64,000 bases of DNA from Heterohyrax brucei (taxonomy: Eukaryota > Chordata > Mammalia > Hyracoidea > Procaviidae). Positions 1 to 10,549 of this stretch are shown piece by piece. Positions within the stretch are counted from its first letter, which is position 1. Every line of letters starts with the position of its first letter. The DNA is taken from positions 67,543,296-67,607,295 of the forward strand of contig CM053142.1 of assembly GCA_028571685.1 (NCBI GenBank), given 5' to 3'. A program made the position numbers and the translations under genes. Under the pieces are notes generated by a model, which ran no database searches, was not told where the DNA came from, and saw only the letters and a program-made list of their open reading frames with translations.

Positions 1-245
1 GGGTCCTGGCAACTTCCAGGGCTTCCATAGCTCTTGGGCTGTGAGCTGAGGGATAACTAACCCCTGCCCATGTCCCCACCTCATCTCTCACCTTGTGGCC
101 TGCTAGCTGTGTATTCCAGCACCAGGCTGTCCTGTTTACAGTCTCTTTAATACACTATACTCCCTCCTAGCCCAAGATCTTGCATGCGTTCTCTCTGCCT
201 AGACCACGCTTCCCTCCTACTCTTCCCTACTTGAGCCACCTACTA
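1..245. other. No recognised feature
   Basis: Unique-looking, pyrimidine-leaning sequence. No exon, repeat family or motif that I can support. Confidence 0.4.
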
Positions 246-249
246 TTGT

Positions 250-1350
250 GGTCATTGTTGTCGTTGTTGCTAGTTGCCACAGAGTTGATGCCGATTCATG
301 GAGACCTTACACAGAACAGAACAAAACACTACCTGTGCCATCTACATGATCTCTGATATGTTTGCATCCATTATTGTGGCTATCATGTCAATCTATCTCA
401 TTGAAGGCTTTTCGCTAGTCCTCTACCTGACCCAAAATGATGTCCTTTCCTAAACATTTGTCTTTCCTGATGTGTCCAAACAAATCAGCCAAATTCCCAC
501 CATCTTTGCTTCTGAAAAGCATTCTGGGTCCCAACCCATCTGGAAAAGATAAGAACTCTACTAAAAGACCAGACTTGATGGTCCAATAGCCTGGGAGGTC
601 CCCTGCTAATATGGCCTCTAGACTTCCTGCTGGCCCTGGCCTGAAACCAGTACTGAGGTCAACTCTTCAGACAAGAATGGACTGGACTCAAAGAAGCACT
701 GTGAGCATGTGGTATGTGTACTTTATGGTTTAATACATTTATGGGAGGCTGTCCTACTGGTTTACTTCTAGATGGGAGAGGAGGGGGTGGAAAGGAGGAG
801 ACAGATGTTTGTTAAGAGGATATTAGAAGTAAAGTGTGAAAAGGAGGAGTGTGCTGTCACAGGGTGAGGAGAGCAGATGGAGTTGAAGATAGGAGGGAAT
901 GAAAAGTTGATTTGGATTGTATAAATTCACTTAATTATAATTTTCAAAAAGCATTCTGGTTGTTTTTGTTTTTTGTTTTCTTAACAATATTATGTTTTCC
1001 GTAAAAAGTAACACAGTAAATAAGATTCCCATTGACAATTTCTACACAAAATGTTTAGCAATATTAGCTACATTTTTCACAATGTGCCCACATTTTCTTT
1101 ATGCTTTCTACTTGTTTCATGTCTAGTACTCTGCTTTCTCTTTCTTGCTGTATTTCTTCGAAGACTGATTGATTCACTCTTCTCACCATCCACAATATAC
1201 TAGTATTTGTCACCAGCACTATACTTCTCAAACAACAATTCTTCTGTCTTCTTTTTCACTGTCCAGCTTTTGCATGCATACGAGGCAACTGAAAAAACCA
1301 TGAATTGTGAGGCACACCTTAGTCATCAAAGTGACATCTTCGCTTTTTAA
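250..1350 (-). repeat. AfroSINE head with RTE-like tail, interrupted twice
   Basis: It starts with the 'gttgttgctagttgccacag' head and 'gatgccgattcatgg', then continues into an RTE-type tail: 'cttgctgtatttcttcgaag', 'actgtccagcttttgcatgc', 'tcaaagtgacatcttcgctt'. An L1 3' fragment splits it at 515-959. A further AT-rich stretch (about 960-1140) is also foreign to the repeat. Family assignment is from recall of the consensus. Confidence 0.65.
528..946 (+). mobile_element. 5'-truncated L1, 3' UTR only (type A), with 13-bp target duplication
   Basis: Matches the long 3' UTR of the L1 at 20.6-27.7 kb (shared 'aggagtgtgctgtcac', 'gagaggaggggg', end 'tggattgtataaattcac'). It is flanked by perfect copies of AAAAGCATTCTGG at 515-527 and 947-959, the signature of target-primed reverse transcription into the surrounding RTE/SINE repeat. 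Confidence 0.8.
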
Positions 1351-1885
1351 CACTTTAATGACATCTTCTAAACAAAGCAGAAGGGCAAGAGCAGAATCTG
1401 GAGAGCTAGTGAGAGGAAGAAAACCTCATGAAGTAGTTGATGGTAAAAAAATAAAATAAAGCAAAGGAGACTGGGAAACACGGTCAAAAGCAAGGCAGGA
1501 CCAGATTGGGCAGAGAATGAGCAGGAACTGGATTCACCAGGCACCAAGGGTCAGGTGAGTCACCAGGCCCTGGGAGGTTTCCAAAGCCTTCAAGAGAGCA
1601 CAGCAGGCGGAGAAGACTTCCCGAGGGAGCCAGACTTCCAGACAGCGGTCTTTTCCTTGAAGTTTCCCTCTTGGCATCATTTCTGTCTCATTACCAACCA
1701 CTGGCAGGTGACATGTGAAGCTTTCTGAAAAGAGCCATTTGCCAGTTCATCCCCTTAGCTCTGCTTGTACTGCAGCCTTGGCTTAACAACAGCCCTCTCT
1801 CCCTGCTGCCCAACTGTCCCCTGCCTGACAGTGACACAGCCACAGTGTGCACCCTTACCTTGTACCCAGGTAAGAGCTAACTGGT
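1350..1885. other. No recognised feature
   Basis: A stretch of intronic or intergenic DNA with no open frame, repeat or motif I can name. Confidence 0.4.
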
Positions 1886-1889
1886 CTCC

Positions 1890-2085
1890 CAGCAACTAAC
1901 CTTATGCCTCTCCAATCGTCAGTTTACACTAGGGCTAGAATTGCCATTTTCAAACAATCTGGCCAAGTTACTTCCCATTCAGTGACTTCTCCTTGTTCTA
2001 AGGATAAAAACTAAATTGTCTAGTATGGTATGCAGGGCTTTCACGATTTGGTCCCCCGCCTACCTATGTTAACTGCTTCATCTCC
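1890..2085 (+). repeat. L2-like fragment
   Basis: The stretch 'gcagggctttcacgatttgg' with 'tcccccgcctacct' follows the L2 3' consensus order (tacaaggccctgcatgatctggcccc, cctgcctacc). Diverged and ancient. Confidence 0.5.
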
Positions 2086-2224
2086 CAACATCTATCCACA
2101 GCCTACCTTGACACTCTTGCTGTCCACACATACTATCATACCATGCTCCAAGCCAAGTAAATTCATGCAAATACACACATGCACGCAATATATCTGTACG
2201 TGTACATATGATGTATACTAGAGA

Positions 2225-2395
2225 GACAGAGAGTATATTCAGTTATGAACCAAGAGCTTGGAAGCAGCTCCTTGGGAGAAAAGACCTGGCAATCTGCTTC
2301 CATAAATATTTCCTAGAAAAGTCTACAGAGCATTTTTACTGCCACATGGGAATACTATGTGTCAGAATTGACTCAAGAACACACAACAACAACAT
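2225..2395 (+). repeat. AfroSINE-related fragment
   Basis: Contains 'tgtgtcagaattgactcaag' and ends in 'cacaacaacaac', the tail found in several AfroSINE copies here. The tRNA-like head is missing. Confidence 0.6.
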
Positions 2396-2424
2396 GTGTA
2401 TGTGTGTGTGTGTACATATATTAT

Positions 2425-2595
2425 TAGTGTGTGTTGGTGAGTCACTTCTGATGCATAGCTACCATATAGGGAAGGGTAGAAGTGCCACCCTGTACGTTTT
2501 CCAGCTGGTGGACTCAAACTGACAACTTTTTTGTTAGCAGCCTGAGCTTTTAATCACTATGTCACCAGGGCTGCACACACACACACACACACACA
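2425..2595 (-). repeat. AfroSINE followed by an (AC)n run
   Basis: Reads 'agctggtggactcaaactga', then 'gttagcagcctgagctttta' and 'atcactatgtcaccagggct', the reverse complement of the AfroSINE tRNA-like head. A pure (ac) dinucleotide run of about 24 bases follows. Confidence 0.75.
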
Positions 2596-2649
2596 CGGGG
2601 GTAGGTCAGAAGGTATTGCTGTTAGGGTTCTAGTTCATATGTGCACAGG

Positions 2650-3490
2650 TTTATTCCAAACAAAACATGCTTAAACATGTCTCAGTGACAGTGGATGGCT
2701 GCAGACAAGTTCTCTCAGCAGCACACTTACCTTGGTCTCATCACAGTGCCTTCCAGAAAAAGAGATACTTTTTATTCCATAGAAAAAATTACTTTGGGGT
2801 CAGGGTTAATAATAGAATTTTGAATAAACTCAAATGGACATCTTCCCAAACCACTGAAGCTTTGCAACAAGTTTTTGGGAAGGCCTTTCCATATAAAGCA
2901 AAAATTTTTAAATGGATCAAGCATTTTAAGGAAGCTCAGGGAGACCTCAAAGACAAGCCAGCAAAGGGAAGACTGCTGAGAAGATTATAGCTTCTGTTCT
3001 TCAGGATTCCCAAGGAGTAATCTTTGTGGATTTTCTCTAAGGACACATGACAACCACAGTGGCTTATTAGGAAGAAACTTTAAGAAAACTGAAAATGCCA
3101 TTGGTGAGAAAAAGTCCAGGAAGTTTGCACCAAGAAATTTTTTTCCATCATGATAATGCATCCACTTGCTGTTTGAAGGTAGCAAGGGCTGCCCTATAAG
3201 AATTTCAATGCAGAACTTTCCTCCAGCAGCCTACAGCCCTGATGTTGCCCTTTTGGACCTCTTTTTGTTCCCCAAATTCAGTGTGTTTAAAAGGAGCACA
3301 ATTTGAGTCCTCTGAGGGTGCCAAAATTGACATGTTGGTGTGGTGTAACTCAGAGAGTGCAAAATTCTTTAAAGAAGGGCTAGAGAGATGGAAACGTCAC
3401 CTACAGAAGTACACAGACCAAAGTGGAGGCTATGTCAGGGCATTTTTGATTAATAATGTTTTCGATAATTCGTAGCAATATGTTTTGACT
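2650..3490 (+). pseudogene. Degenerate mariner-family transposase
   Basis: Plus-strand pieces spell a decayed mariner transposase. About 2840-2985 is the helix-turn-helix part (SSQTTEALQQVFGKAF ... KIFKWIKHFKEAQGDLKDKP). About 3140-3165 resembles the HHDNA catalytic box. 3225-3465 is the C-terminal part (PAYSPD ... LFLFPK, FFKEGLERWKRHLQKY). Frameshifts and stops separate the pieces, so it is inactive. Terminal inverted repeats were not located with certainty. Confidence 0.75.
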
Positions 3491-3549
3491 TACCCTCCTG
3501 TATAATGCACATGTGTATATATTTATACAGACGTGTGTATAAATATATA

Positions 3550-4102
3550 CACGAGGTCCAACAAGTCTGCAAACTTAACTGTTCTAAGTACTGCGTACCT
3601 CACTGCTGAATATCACTACAGTCCCCTTTGAAGTCCTCCCCTTGGGAAGCTATGAACTTGGCAGCAGTACCTAGTCCACCCTTTGAAGCAATTTTGCAAC
3701 TCTTTCTGGAATGGTCATTGCTCATAGTGGCACGGTGGCAAGTTCATGAACTTAATTGTATAGTTGTCTGCAAGGGAGTTTTTAGCCAGTAAACAAATAA
3801 ATAACTATATTGGAACACCCTCCCTACTCACCTGATGACTTATTTATTTATCTGAAGATAAAGGAAATACCGAAAGGAAGGCATTTTGATGACATTCAGG
3901 ACATCAAGGGTAATATGACAACAGTTCTCATGGCCATTCCCCAAAAAAGTTCCAAAACGGCTTTGAAGGGTAGACTAGGCTCTGGCATCAGTTCACAGTT
4001 CCCAAAGGGAGGACTTCAAAGGCAACCATAGTGATACTCAGCAACGGGGTTTGTAGCACTTTTTCTAGGATGAATTAACCAACTTAACTGTTGGACTTCA
4101 CG
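3550..4102 (+). mobile_element. Foldback mariner derivative, copy 1
   Basis: TA-flanked element of 553 bp. The left arm (about 3550-3715) is the inverted complement of the right arm (about 3930-4102). The right part also carries a plus-strand mariner C-terminal frame (HPPYSPDD, YLKIKEIPKGRHFDDIQDIK), so the same transposase segment occurs once in each direction. Ends are 'cacgaggtccaac' and 'gttggacttcacg'. Confidence 0.75.
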
Positions 4103-4117
4103 TATATATACACACAC

Positions 4118-4325
4118 ATGTTGCTCTTGTTAGGCACCATCATATAGGTTTTGACTCGCAGTGACTCCAGGCACAACTGAAAGACACACTGTTCAGTCCT
4201 GCACCACGCACGCCCACAATCATTGTTTCTGCTTAATCTGACAGCTTCAGCCACAATGTCCATCCATCTTGTTGAGGGTCCTCCTCTTCTTCACTGACCC
4301 TCTATGTTACCAAGCATCTATATAC
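4118..4325 (-). repeat. AfroSINE/RTE-tail fragment
   Basis: Has 'ttgctcttgttaggcacca', 'tgactcgcagtgactccagg', 'atccatcttgttgagggtcc' and 'cactgaccctctatgttacc', in the order seen in the longer repeat at 250-1350 and at 28.6 kb. Confidence 0.65.
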
Positions 4326-4454
4326 ACATACATACATAAACTCTTTCATATGTCTGTTCTTTTATTCCAAAACATTTATTAATTATTAATTTACACGCAC
4401 TGCATGATACATTGGAAATACAAAGCTACATAGAGCATGATCCTTTTCCCAACC

Positions 4455-4977
4455 TGTCACAGATCGAATTGTGTCCCCCCAAAAATATGTGTAGCCATGT
4501 GGCTGGGCCATGATTCCCAGTATTTTGCGACTGCCCTCCATTTTGTGGTTTTCCTATGCTGTATGTTAAGGGATTAGGGTGGAGCTATAAATCCCTCCGT
4601 AGGATTACCTCCCTGCTCCACTGTAAAGGCAGTTTCCCTGGAGTATGGCTTGCCCCACCCTTAATCCTTTCAGCCTGCAAGAGAGAAAAGGACAGAGAAG
4701 CAGGCATAGAACTGGGAACCTTGTACCATCAAACAAGCAGCACTGGGAGAAGAGCACGTCCTTCAGACCTGAGGTTCCTGCACCAAGACGCTCCCTGGAC
4801 AAAGACTGGTGCAATATCGGACTTTCCTCCTGAGCCAACAAGGGGAAAGCCTTCCCCTGGAGTGGACACCCTGAATATGGATTTGTAGCCCACTGGACTG
4901 TACAAGAATAAACTTTCCTTTATCAAGGCATCCACTCTGTGATATTTCTGTTAGAGCAGCCCTAGCTGACTAAAACA
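4455..4977 (+). mobile_element. Solo LTR, ERVL-MaLR type, with 5-bp target duplication
   Basis: Starts TGTCACAGATCG with 'aattgtgtccccccaaaaa' and ends 'tagctgactaaaaca'. It has an AATAAA at about 4907-4912. It is flanked by CAACC on both sides (4450-4454 and 4978-4982), the 5-bp duplication expected for this class. No internal retroviral sequence adjoins it. Confidence 0.85.
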
Positions 4978-4982
4978 CAACC

Positions 4983-5380
4983 CCTATGTGCTTACAGTCT
5001 AGCAAGGAAGTTAGACTAATAAGGATAAAATTTCAGGAACAGGAGAGGGGCTAAACTTGGAATATGAACAAGGACCCCCTGGAGCTTTCAAGAAAGACCT
5101 CCTGAAGAGATGACTTGGGAGGTCCATCTACAAAAGATGAGCAGGCTTCTGCCAAATGGGCAAGGCAGGGAAGGCACTTTCAGGGAGGAAGATAGTTACA
5201 TTCATAAGGTCCTTTGCAATCTGTGTCCTGGCTTGATGGTTTCAGATGTATGTTTGCTAAGGGCAAGGAATGCCTCCTTCTTTCTGCTCTTTTTGCCATC
5301 CACATAGTCCTAACAACTGGTCAACTATGTGATGGACTTGTGAGGCCCAGAAAGAACTCTTCTGGTTTATGATGCATACC
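4983..5380. other. No recognised feature
   Basis: Unique-looking sequence with no exon or repeat I can support. Confidence 0.4.
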
Positions 5381-5382
5381 CA

Positions 5383-5430
5383 TTAACATGGCCTGCAAGG
5401 CCCTTTGCCAGTCTTTCCTGATAACCCTTC
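5383..5430 (+). repeat. Possible L2 scrap
   Basis: 'acatggcctgcaaggccctt' resembles the L2 segment also seen at 1890-2085. Very short. Confidence 0.35.
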
Positions 5431-5738
5431 TAAACTCTTCCATTCACTCACACTCACACTCACAGACACACACAGCCCAAAGGGAATGAACTACTTGCAA
5501 CTTCCAGAAAACAACCTGCTTTTTTTACCTTTGGTTTTTGAAATGTTCTTCTCTTTTACTCCTAAATATTGCTCCCTGTCCCTATATAATTATCAAAAAT
5601 GCTGCAGTATTAACATGCAGAGTTTTAATAATCCTGAAGGATTTTAAGTATGGGAGCAACATGATTATAAATGTGTTAGAAGGACCATCCTAGCTACAGT
5701 GGGGTGACAGGTGAAGGAAGGAAAAAAATGGGTGCATG

Positions 5739-5803
5739 AATGGATAGACAGATGGATGGATAGATGGACAGACAGACCAACAGATGAACGGATAGACAGA
5801 CAG
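5739..5803 (+). repeat. Imperfect GATA/GACA-type tetranucleotide repeat
   Basis: Runs of 'ggatagacagatggatgga' and 'agatggacagacagaccaac' form an interrupted (GGAT/GACA)n microsatellite. Confidence 0.85.
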
Positions 5804-5869
5804 GTTCCTAATTCCTTTGCTACTACACGTTACCCACCATAAAACATTTATTCCACTGGTCACCCTGCT

Positions 5870-6190
5870 ACTCACAAACCTCCATTATCTTGAGAATGAA
5901 TTACAAACCACTTGGCATTCAGAGACTTGCATGTGTGGCTGTTACATATCTCTGCTATCTAATCCTTTTATCAGATAAGAGCATCCTTCTTAAGCCAAAC
6001 CAATACCCAAACTGATTCTTATTTTGGTGCAGTTATCCTGGCCTGGAATGCTCTCTTCACTTGTTTGTGTTCCACATAGCTCACATCTGACTCTCACCCC
6101 AAGTCTTCCCTGACTGCTTAGTGAAATTACTAAGAACTATATCTTTTCATTCCTAGCACAAGACATTTGATCCAATAGGTGCTTGATAAA
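5870..6190 (+). repeat. L2 3' fragment
   Basis: 'tggcctggaatgctctcttc' and 'caagtcttccctgactgct' are the recognisable L2 3'-end landmarks, diverged. Confidence 0.6.
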
Positions 6191-6240
6191 TGTTCTGGGG
6201 TAATAAAGGTAAGGAATTACTGAATCCTTTCTTACAAGCA

Positions 6241-6522
6241 TGTGGTGGTCAGGATTATGTCAATTTGGCTACTACCTATTTGGCTGCTGTATTAAATGGC
6301 AGGGCGGGGTTTGTGGTGGCTCCCTGCCCTGCGGCTCTCATCTCGCGACCTTGGACTACGGCTGCTGATCGCTCATGCGGCCAGGAGCTCCTGCTCTTTT
6401 TTTCCAGCGTCTGGTTCTGGGACTTGAGCTAGCAGCTGTTGGGCCCATCAGTCCTTACAGTCAGCCCTTGAGAGTCCTGCTCCCTCACTTGCCGATCCTG
6501 GGTTCACCAGCCTCTGTCGCTT
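6241..6522 (+). mobile_element. 5' LTR-like copy of an ERVL element
   Basis: Starts TGTGGTGGTCAGGATTATG. It matches 7634-7915 over 282 aligned positions with about 15 differences by hand count (roughly 95% identity). It passes straight into integrase coding sequence at about 6523, so the leader, gag, protease, RT and part of integrase are missing. Confidence 0.75.
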
Positions 6523-7425
6523 TGCCTCATCCACTGTCATGGAATCCCACACAGCATTGCCTCTGATCAAGGGACTCACTTCACAGCAAATGAAGTGCGG
6601 CAGTGGGCCCATGCTCACGGAATTCACTGGTCTTACCATGTTCCCCATCATCCTGAAGCAGCTGGCTTGATAGAACGATGGAATGGCCTCCTGAAGACAC
6701 AATTACACTGCCAGCTAGGTGGCAGTACCTTGCAGGGCTGGGAAAGTGTTCTCCAGGAGGCTGTGTATGCTCTAAACCAGCGTCCAATATACGGTGCTGT
6801 TTCTCCTATTGCCAGGATTCATGGGTCCAGGAATCAAGGGGTGGAAATGGGAGTGGCACCACTCACTGTTACCCCTAGTGACCCACTTGCAAGATTTTTG
6901 CTTCCTGTCCCCATGACTTTATGTTCCGCAGGACTAAATGTCTTAGTTCCAAAGGGAGGAATGCTGCCGCCTGGAGACACATCAACGATTCCACTGAACT
7001 GGAAGCTAAAATTGCCACCAGGCCATTTTGGGCTCCTTGTACCTCTGGATCAACAGACAAAAAAGGGAGTTACAATACTGGCCGGTGTGATTGATCCTGA
7101 CTATGAAGATGAAATTGTATTGACATTACATAATGGAAGTAAAGAAGAGTATGTTTGGAATGCAGGAGATCCCTTAGGATGCCTCCTAGTACTACCATGT
7201 CCTATGATTAAGGTCAATGGAAAACTACAGCAACCCAACTCCAAAATGAGTGATAATAGCCCAGACCCTTCAGGAATGAAGGTTTGGGTCACCTCACCAG
7301 ACAAGGAACCACAACCAGCTGAGGTACTTGCTGAGGGCAGAGGGAATACAGAATGGGTTGTAGAAGAAGGTAGTTCTAAATATCAGTTACGGCCACGCGA
7401 CCAGTTGCAGAAACGAGGACTGTAA
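6523..7425 (+). pseudogene. ERVL integrase C-terminal part plus dUTPase
   Basis: An open frame runs from about 6527 to a TGA-free end at 7425 (stop TAA). The first part is retroviral integrase: SDQGTHF carries the second catalytic Asp, and HHPEAAGLIERWNGLLK the catalytic Glu. After a linker, roughly residues 100-205 from the internal Met at 6595 resemble a dUTPase: PPGHFGLLVPLDQQTKKG and GVIDPDYEDEI match the substrate and active-site motif region. dUTPase downstream of integrase is the hallmark of class III ERVL. The dUTPase frame is uninterrupted here, but the element lacks the rest of pol, gag and a full 5' LTR, so it cannot be autonomous. It is old proviral DNA, not a host gene. Confidence 0.85.
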
Positions 7426-7633
7426 TTGCTATGAGTATTCCTGCTTTGTATGTGTGTATTGGATATTTTGTTTACTTATGAAACATAAGGTGTAAATGGG
7501 TTAATGCATTTTCAGTTGTACATGTGTTAGTTATATCATGTTGACATAAGTATGACTTTGTAACTGTACCCTAACAGAGACTGTGTATGGTAAGGTGAGA
7601 TGTGTGCAGATGCCAAATTGACAAAGGGTGGAC
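7426..7633 (+). mobile_element. ERVL 3' untranslated segment and polypurine tract
   Basis: This AT-rich non-coding segment after pol ends with 'gacaaagggtggac' directly before the TG of the 3' LTR. That is the expected place for the plus-strand primer. Confidence 0.6.
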
Positions 7634-7933
7634 TGTGGTGGTCAGAATTATGTCAACTTGGCTACTACCTATTTGGCTGTTGTATTAAGTGGCAGGGCGG
7701 GGTTTGTGGTGGCTCCCTGCCCCTCGGCTCTCATCTCATGACCTTGGACTACGGCTGCTGATCACTCATGCGGCCAGGAGCTCCTGCTCTTTTTTTCCAG
7801 CGTCTGGTTCTGGGACTTGAGCTAGCAGCTGTTGGGCTCATCAGTCCTTACAGTCGGCACTTGAGAGTCCTGCTCCCTGACCTGCCGATCCTGGGTTGAC
7901 CAGCCTCTGTCGCTTCATCTCGCCACCAGCTTG
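7634..7933 (+). mobile_element. 3' LTR-like copy of the ERVL element
   Basis: Starts TGTGGTGGTCAGAATTATG and pairs with the copy at 6241. Its right boundary is unclear: past 7915 it stops matching the 5' copy, and by about 7945 the sequence is MaLR internal. Confidence 0.65.
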
Positions 7934-7939
7934 GGATCC

Positions 7940-8571
7940 ACCGACCTGGTGCCTCCGGGCACTTAAACTAGTGAATCTACAGAGCTTTGGAACACTTGCC
8001 CGGCAGGGCAGATGTGGGCCTGAGGCCCAGGCCACGCTGCCATAGGAAGCTGAAGCTGAAGAGACAAATAGCATGAGAAGCTGAGCTGCCTCAGTCTCAA
8101 GAGGTATGGCCATGACCTCAGGGGTTTGAAATAGTGGAACGATGGCGTGCTGTGTTCGTAAGGGTGGAATTGCCACTCAGTTGGGCTTAGGGTGCTCCTA
8201 AAGCCAATGGGACAGAGTTTCTGTCCAAGTGGGCCTTGAAGGCAGAGTTGTAGCATGGGGCTGGAGGTCTCCACTCAGAAACCAGAGAGTGTGGCCGATA
8301 CCTAGAGTCTGGAGAGCATTGCTGTTGTGTAGAATGTCTCAGAAAATGTAAGAGTATTTCCAAAGCTTTGAGGGCTAATGTAATGTGTTCTGTTGACTTG
8401 CCTGTTGCCTGTTAATGCCTTCTAAGTTTCACAGATGTAGAAGGGTTTTTGTATTTTGGACTTGGAACTGATTTAAGACTTCTGTTATATGGATGGACAT
8501 AATTTTGCTATGGTGAGATGAATGTGTTAAATGTTTTTGTGATGTGATTTTTGGGTTGTCAAAGGGTGGGA
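7940..8571 (+). mobile_element. MaLR-type internal sequence, 5'-truncated
   Basis: It is collinear with 12,700-13,399 of the complete element further right (shared 'ctacagagctttggaacac', 'ctgagctgcctcagt', 'gacctcaggggtt', 'gcagagttgtag', 'gaatgtctcagaaaatgta'). It has no coding capacity. It ends in a purine tract 'aaagggtggga' before the LTR at 8572. Confidence 0.75.
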
Positions 8572-9073
8572 TGTCATGATTGGAATTGTGTCCCCCCAAA
8601 AATGTGTGCAGCCACATGGCTGGGATATGGTTCCCAGTATCTTGAGACTGTCCTCCATTGTGTGGTTTTGCTAACCTGTATGTTAAAGGACTATGGTGGG
8701 GCTGTAAATTCCTGCTGTAGGGGGAGTTTCCCTGGAGTATGGCTTGCCCCACCCTTAATGCTTTTAGCTTGCAAGGAATAAAAGGAAAAAGAAACAAAGG
8801 ACAATTTGAGAACTTTGCTACCATCAAGCAAGCAGCACCAGGAGCAGAACGCGTCCCTCAGACCAGAGGTGCTTGCGTTAGGACGCTCCCTGGACAAAGA
8901 CTGATGCAATACCGGACTTTCCTCCAGAGCTGACAAGGGGAAAGTCTTTCCCTGGAGCGGACACCCTGAATATGGACTTGCAACCTACCGAACTGTGTAA
9001 GAATAAATCTTTCTTTGTTAAAGCCATCCACTCTGTGGTATTTCTGTTAGAGCGGCCCTAGCTGACTAAAACA
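8572..9073 (+). mobile_element. 3' LTR, ERVL-MaLR type
   Basis: Runs from TGTCATGATTGG to 'gctgactaaaaca', with an AATAAA at about 9002. It belongs to the same subfamily as the solo LTR at 16159-16660 (both have 'aaatgtgtgcagcca' and 'caaaggacaatt' variants). There is no matching 5' LTR on its own left side; the element joins ERVL sequence instead. Confidence 0.8.
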
Positions 9074-9174
9074 AAGTGACAGTTAAAGCAGGATGGATTC
9101 CCCTGTATTACAGACCTGCCCTCATCATCATGATGTCAACACCAACAATGACAACACCAAAACCTAACGCCTTT

Positions 9175-9365
9175 ACATGTTCCAGGTACTGTTCAAAGCA
9201 CTTCACATATATCAACTCATTTTATCTTTTTAGCTTTATGATAACACTATGAGATAGGTACTAGTGTTGTTCCCATTTTACTAGGGAGGAAACTGAGGCA
9301 CAGACAGGTCAGGTTAATTCACCAGGGTCACCAGCTAGTAAGTGACTTACAAATCAATACACACT
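9175..9365 (-). repeat. MIR
   Basis: 'aggtactgttcaaagcactt', 'actatgagataggtactag' and 'aggaaactgaggcacagaca' are the MIR core and flank in reverse orientation. Confidence 0.8.
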
Positions 9366-9472
9366 TATAACCATTTATAACCACTAAGCTATCTAGCACA
9401 AAAGGAAGAAGGACTGCCAAGACAGCTTTATTTTTCCCTTTACAACTGGACATTCCTAACATCCCTCATCCC

Positions 9473-9961
9473 TGTCTTAGTCACCTAGTACTGCTATAAC
9501 AGAAATACCACACGGGAATAGCTTTAAAAAGGGAAATTTTATTCTGTCACAGTCCAGTAGGCTCCAAGTCTAAATTCAAGGCATCCACTCCAAGGGAGGG
9601 CTTTCTCTGTTAGCCCAGAGAAAGGTCCTTATCATCAATTTTCCCCTGGGAGCTTCTGAGGTACAGGCACCCTGGTTCCTTTCCAGAGAATGAGCTCTGC
9701 TCCAGCATTGCTTCTTTCCTGATGGTATGAGGTCCCAAATCTCTCCGCTAGCTTCTTTTATAACTCAAGAGACTGCCCCAGGCACAACACAATCTTATGC
9801 ACTGAATCCTGCTCCACCAACACAACTGCCATCCACCCTCCCTCATTAATATCATAGAGGCAGGGTTCACAGCATAACAGGAACATTACACGATACTGGG
9901 AATCACGGCCCAGCCAAATTGCTACACACATTTTTGGGAGTACACAATTCAATCCACAACA
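9473..9961 (-). mobile_element. Solo LTR, MLT1-like MaLR
   Basis: On the minus strand it runs TGTTGTGGATTGAATTGTG to GTGACTAAGACA. Flanks are ATCCC (9468-9472) and ACCCC (9962-9966), a 4/5 match for a 5-bp duplication. Same family as 42493-42944. Confidence 0.8.
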
Positions 9962-10016
9962 ACCCCTTAATACAGATCTTTTTATTAATAGCATTTACAA
10001 TCAATATTCAAGCCTA

Positions 10017-10546
10017 TGATCCTTAAGGTTATATATCAACTCAGCTGGGGCACAAGTCTCAGTGATTTGGCAGTTACGATGTAGTCTGACACTCGTATGG
10101 TAATGTAATCACTTCCATGATGAGCTCTGATATAATGTGATCACCTCCATGATGGGACGTGCTGTGTGTTAGCTAATCAGGGAGCTTCCTTGGGAATGCA
10201 GCTTCCATGCAAAATATGTAAAATTCCTAGCAAGGCTCACTGGGTTTTGCTCTCTTTTGGCTTCTGCATACAGTTCGTCAGCATCTGACCTCTAGTTCTT
10301 GAGACTTGGCCCAGTAGTCTGTTGTCTTATCAGTTAGTCTTGGATTCATCAGCGTCCATGGCCATGAGCCAGCAGCCTGATGTGGATCTTGGATATATCA
10401 GCTCCTGCAGCTACTTGAATCAGAAAACTACAGCCCAATGCCTGGCCCACAAACTCGGGGCTTGCCAATCTCTACAACCGTACATATGTAACATACACAC
10501 ACATATTTCTCTGGTTTTGCTTCTCTAGAGAATTCAGCCTAAGTCA
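10017..10546 (+). mobile_element. Probable ERVL-type solo LTR
   Basis: Contains 'tatatatcaactcagctgg' near the start and ends 'tttgcttctctagagaattc', an ending typical of several ERVL LTRs (tctctagagaaccctgac). No target duplication recognised. Boundaries approximate. Confidence 0.5.
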
Positions 10547-10549
10547 AGG

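Noticed and set aside
6595-7425. 276-codon open frame as a host gene
   Set aside because: It is retroviral integrase plus dUTPase between LTR-like repeats.
6236-9078. Target duplication AAGCA/AAGTG around the whole ERVL-MaLR composite
   Set aside because: Only 3 of 5 bases match, so it cannot show single-event insertion.
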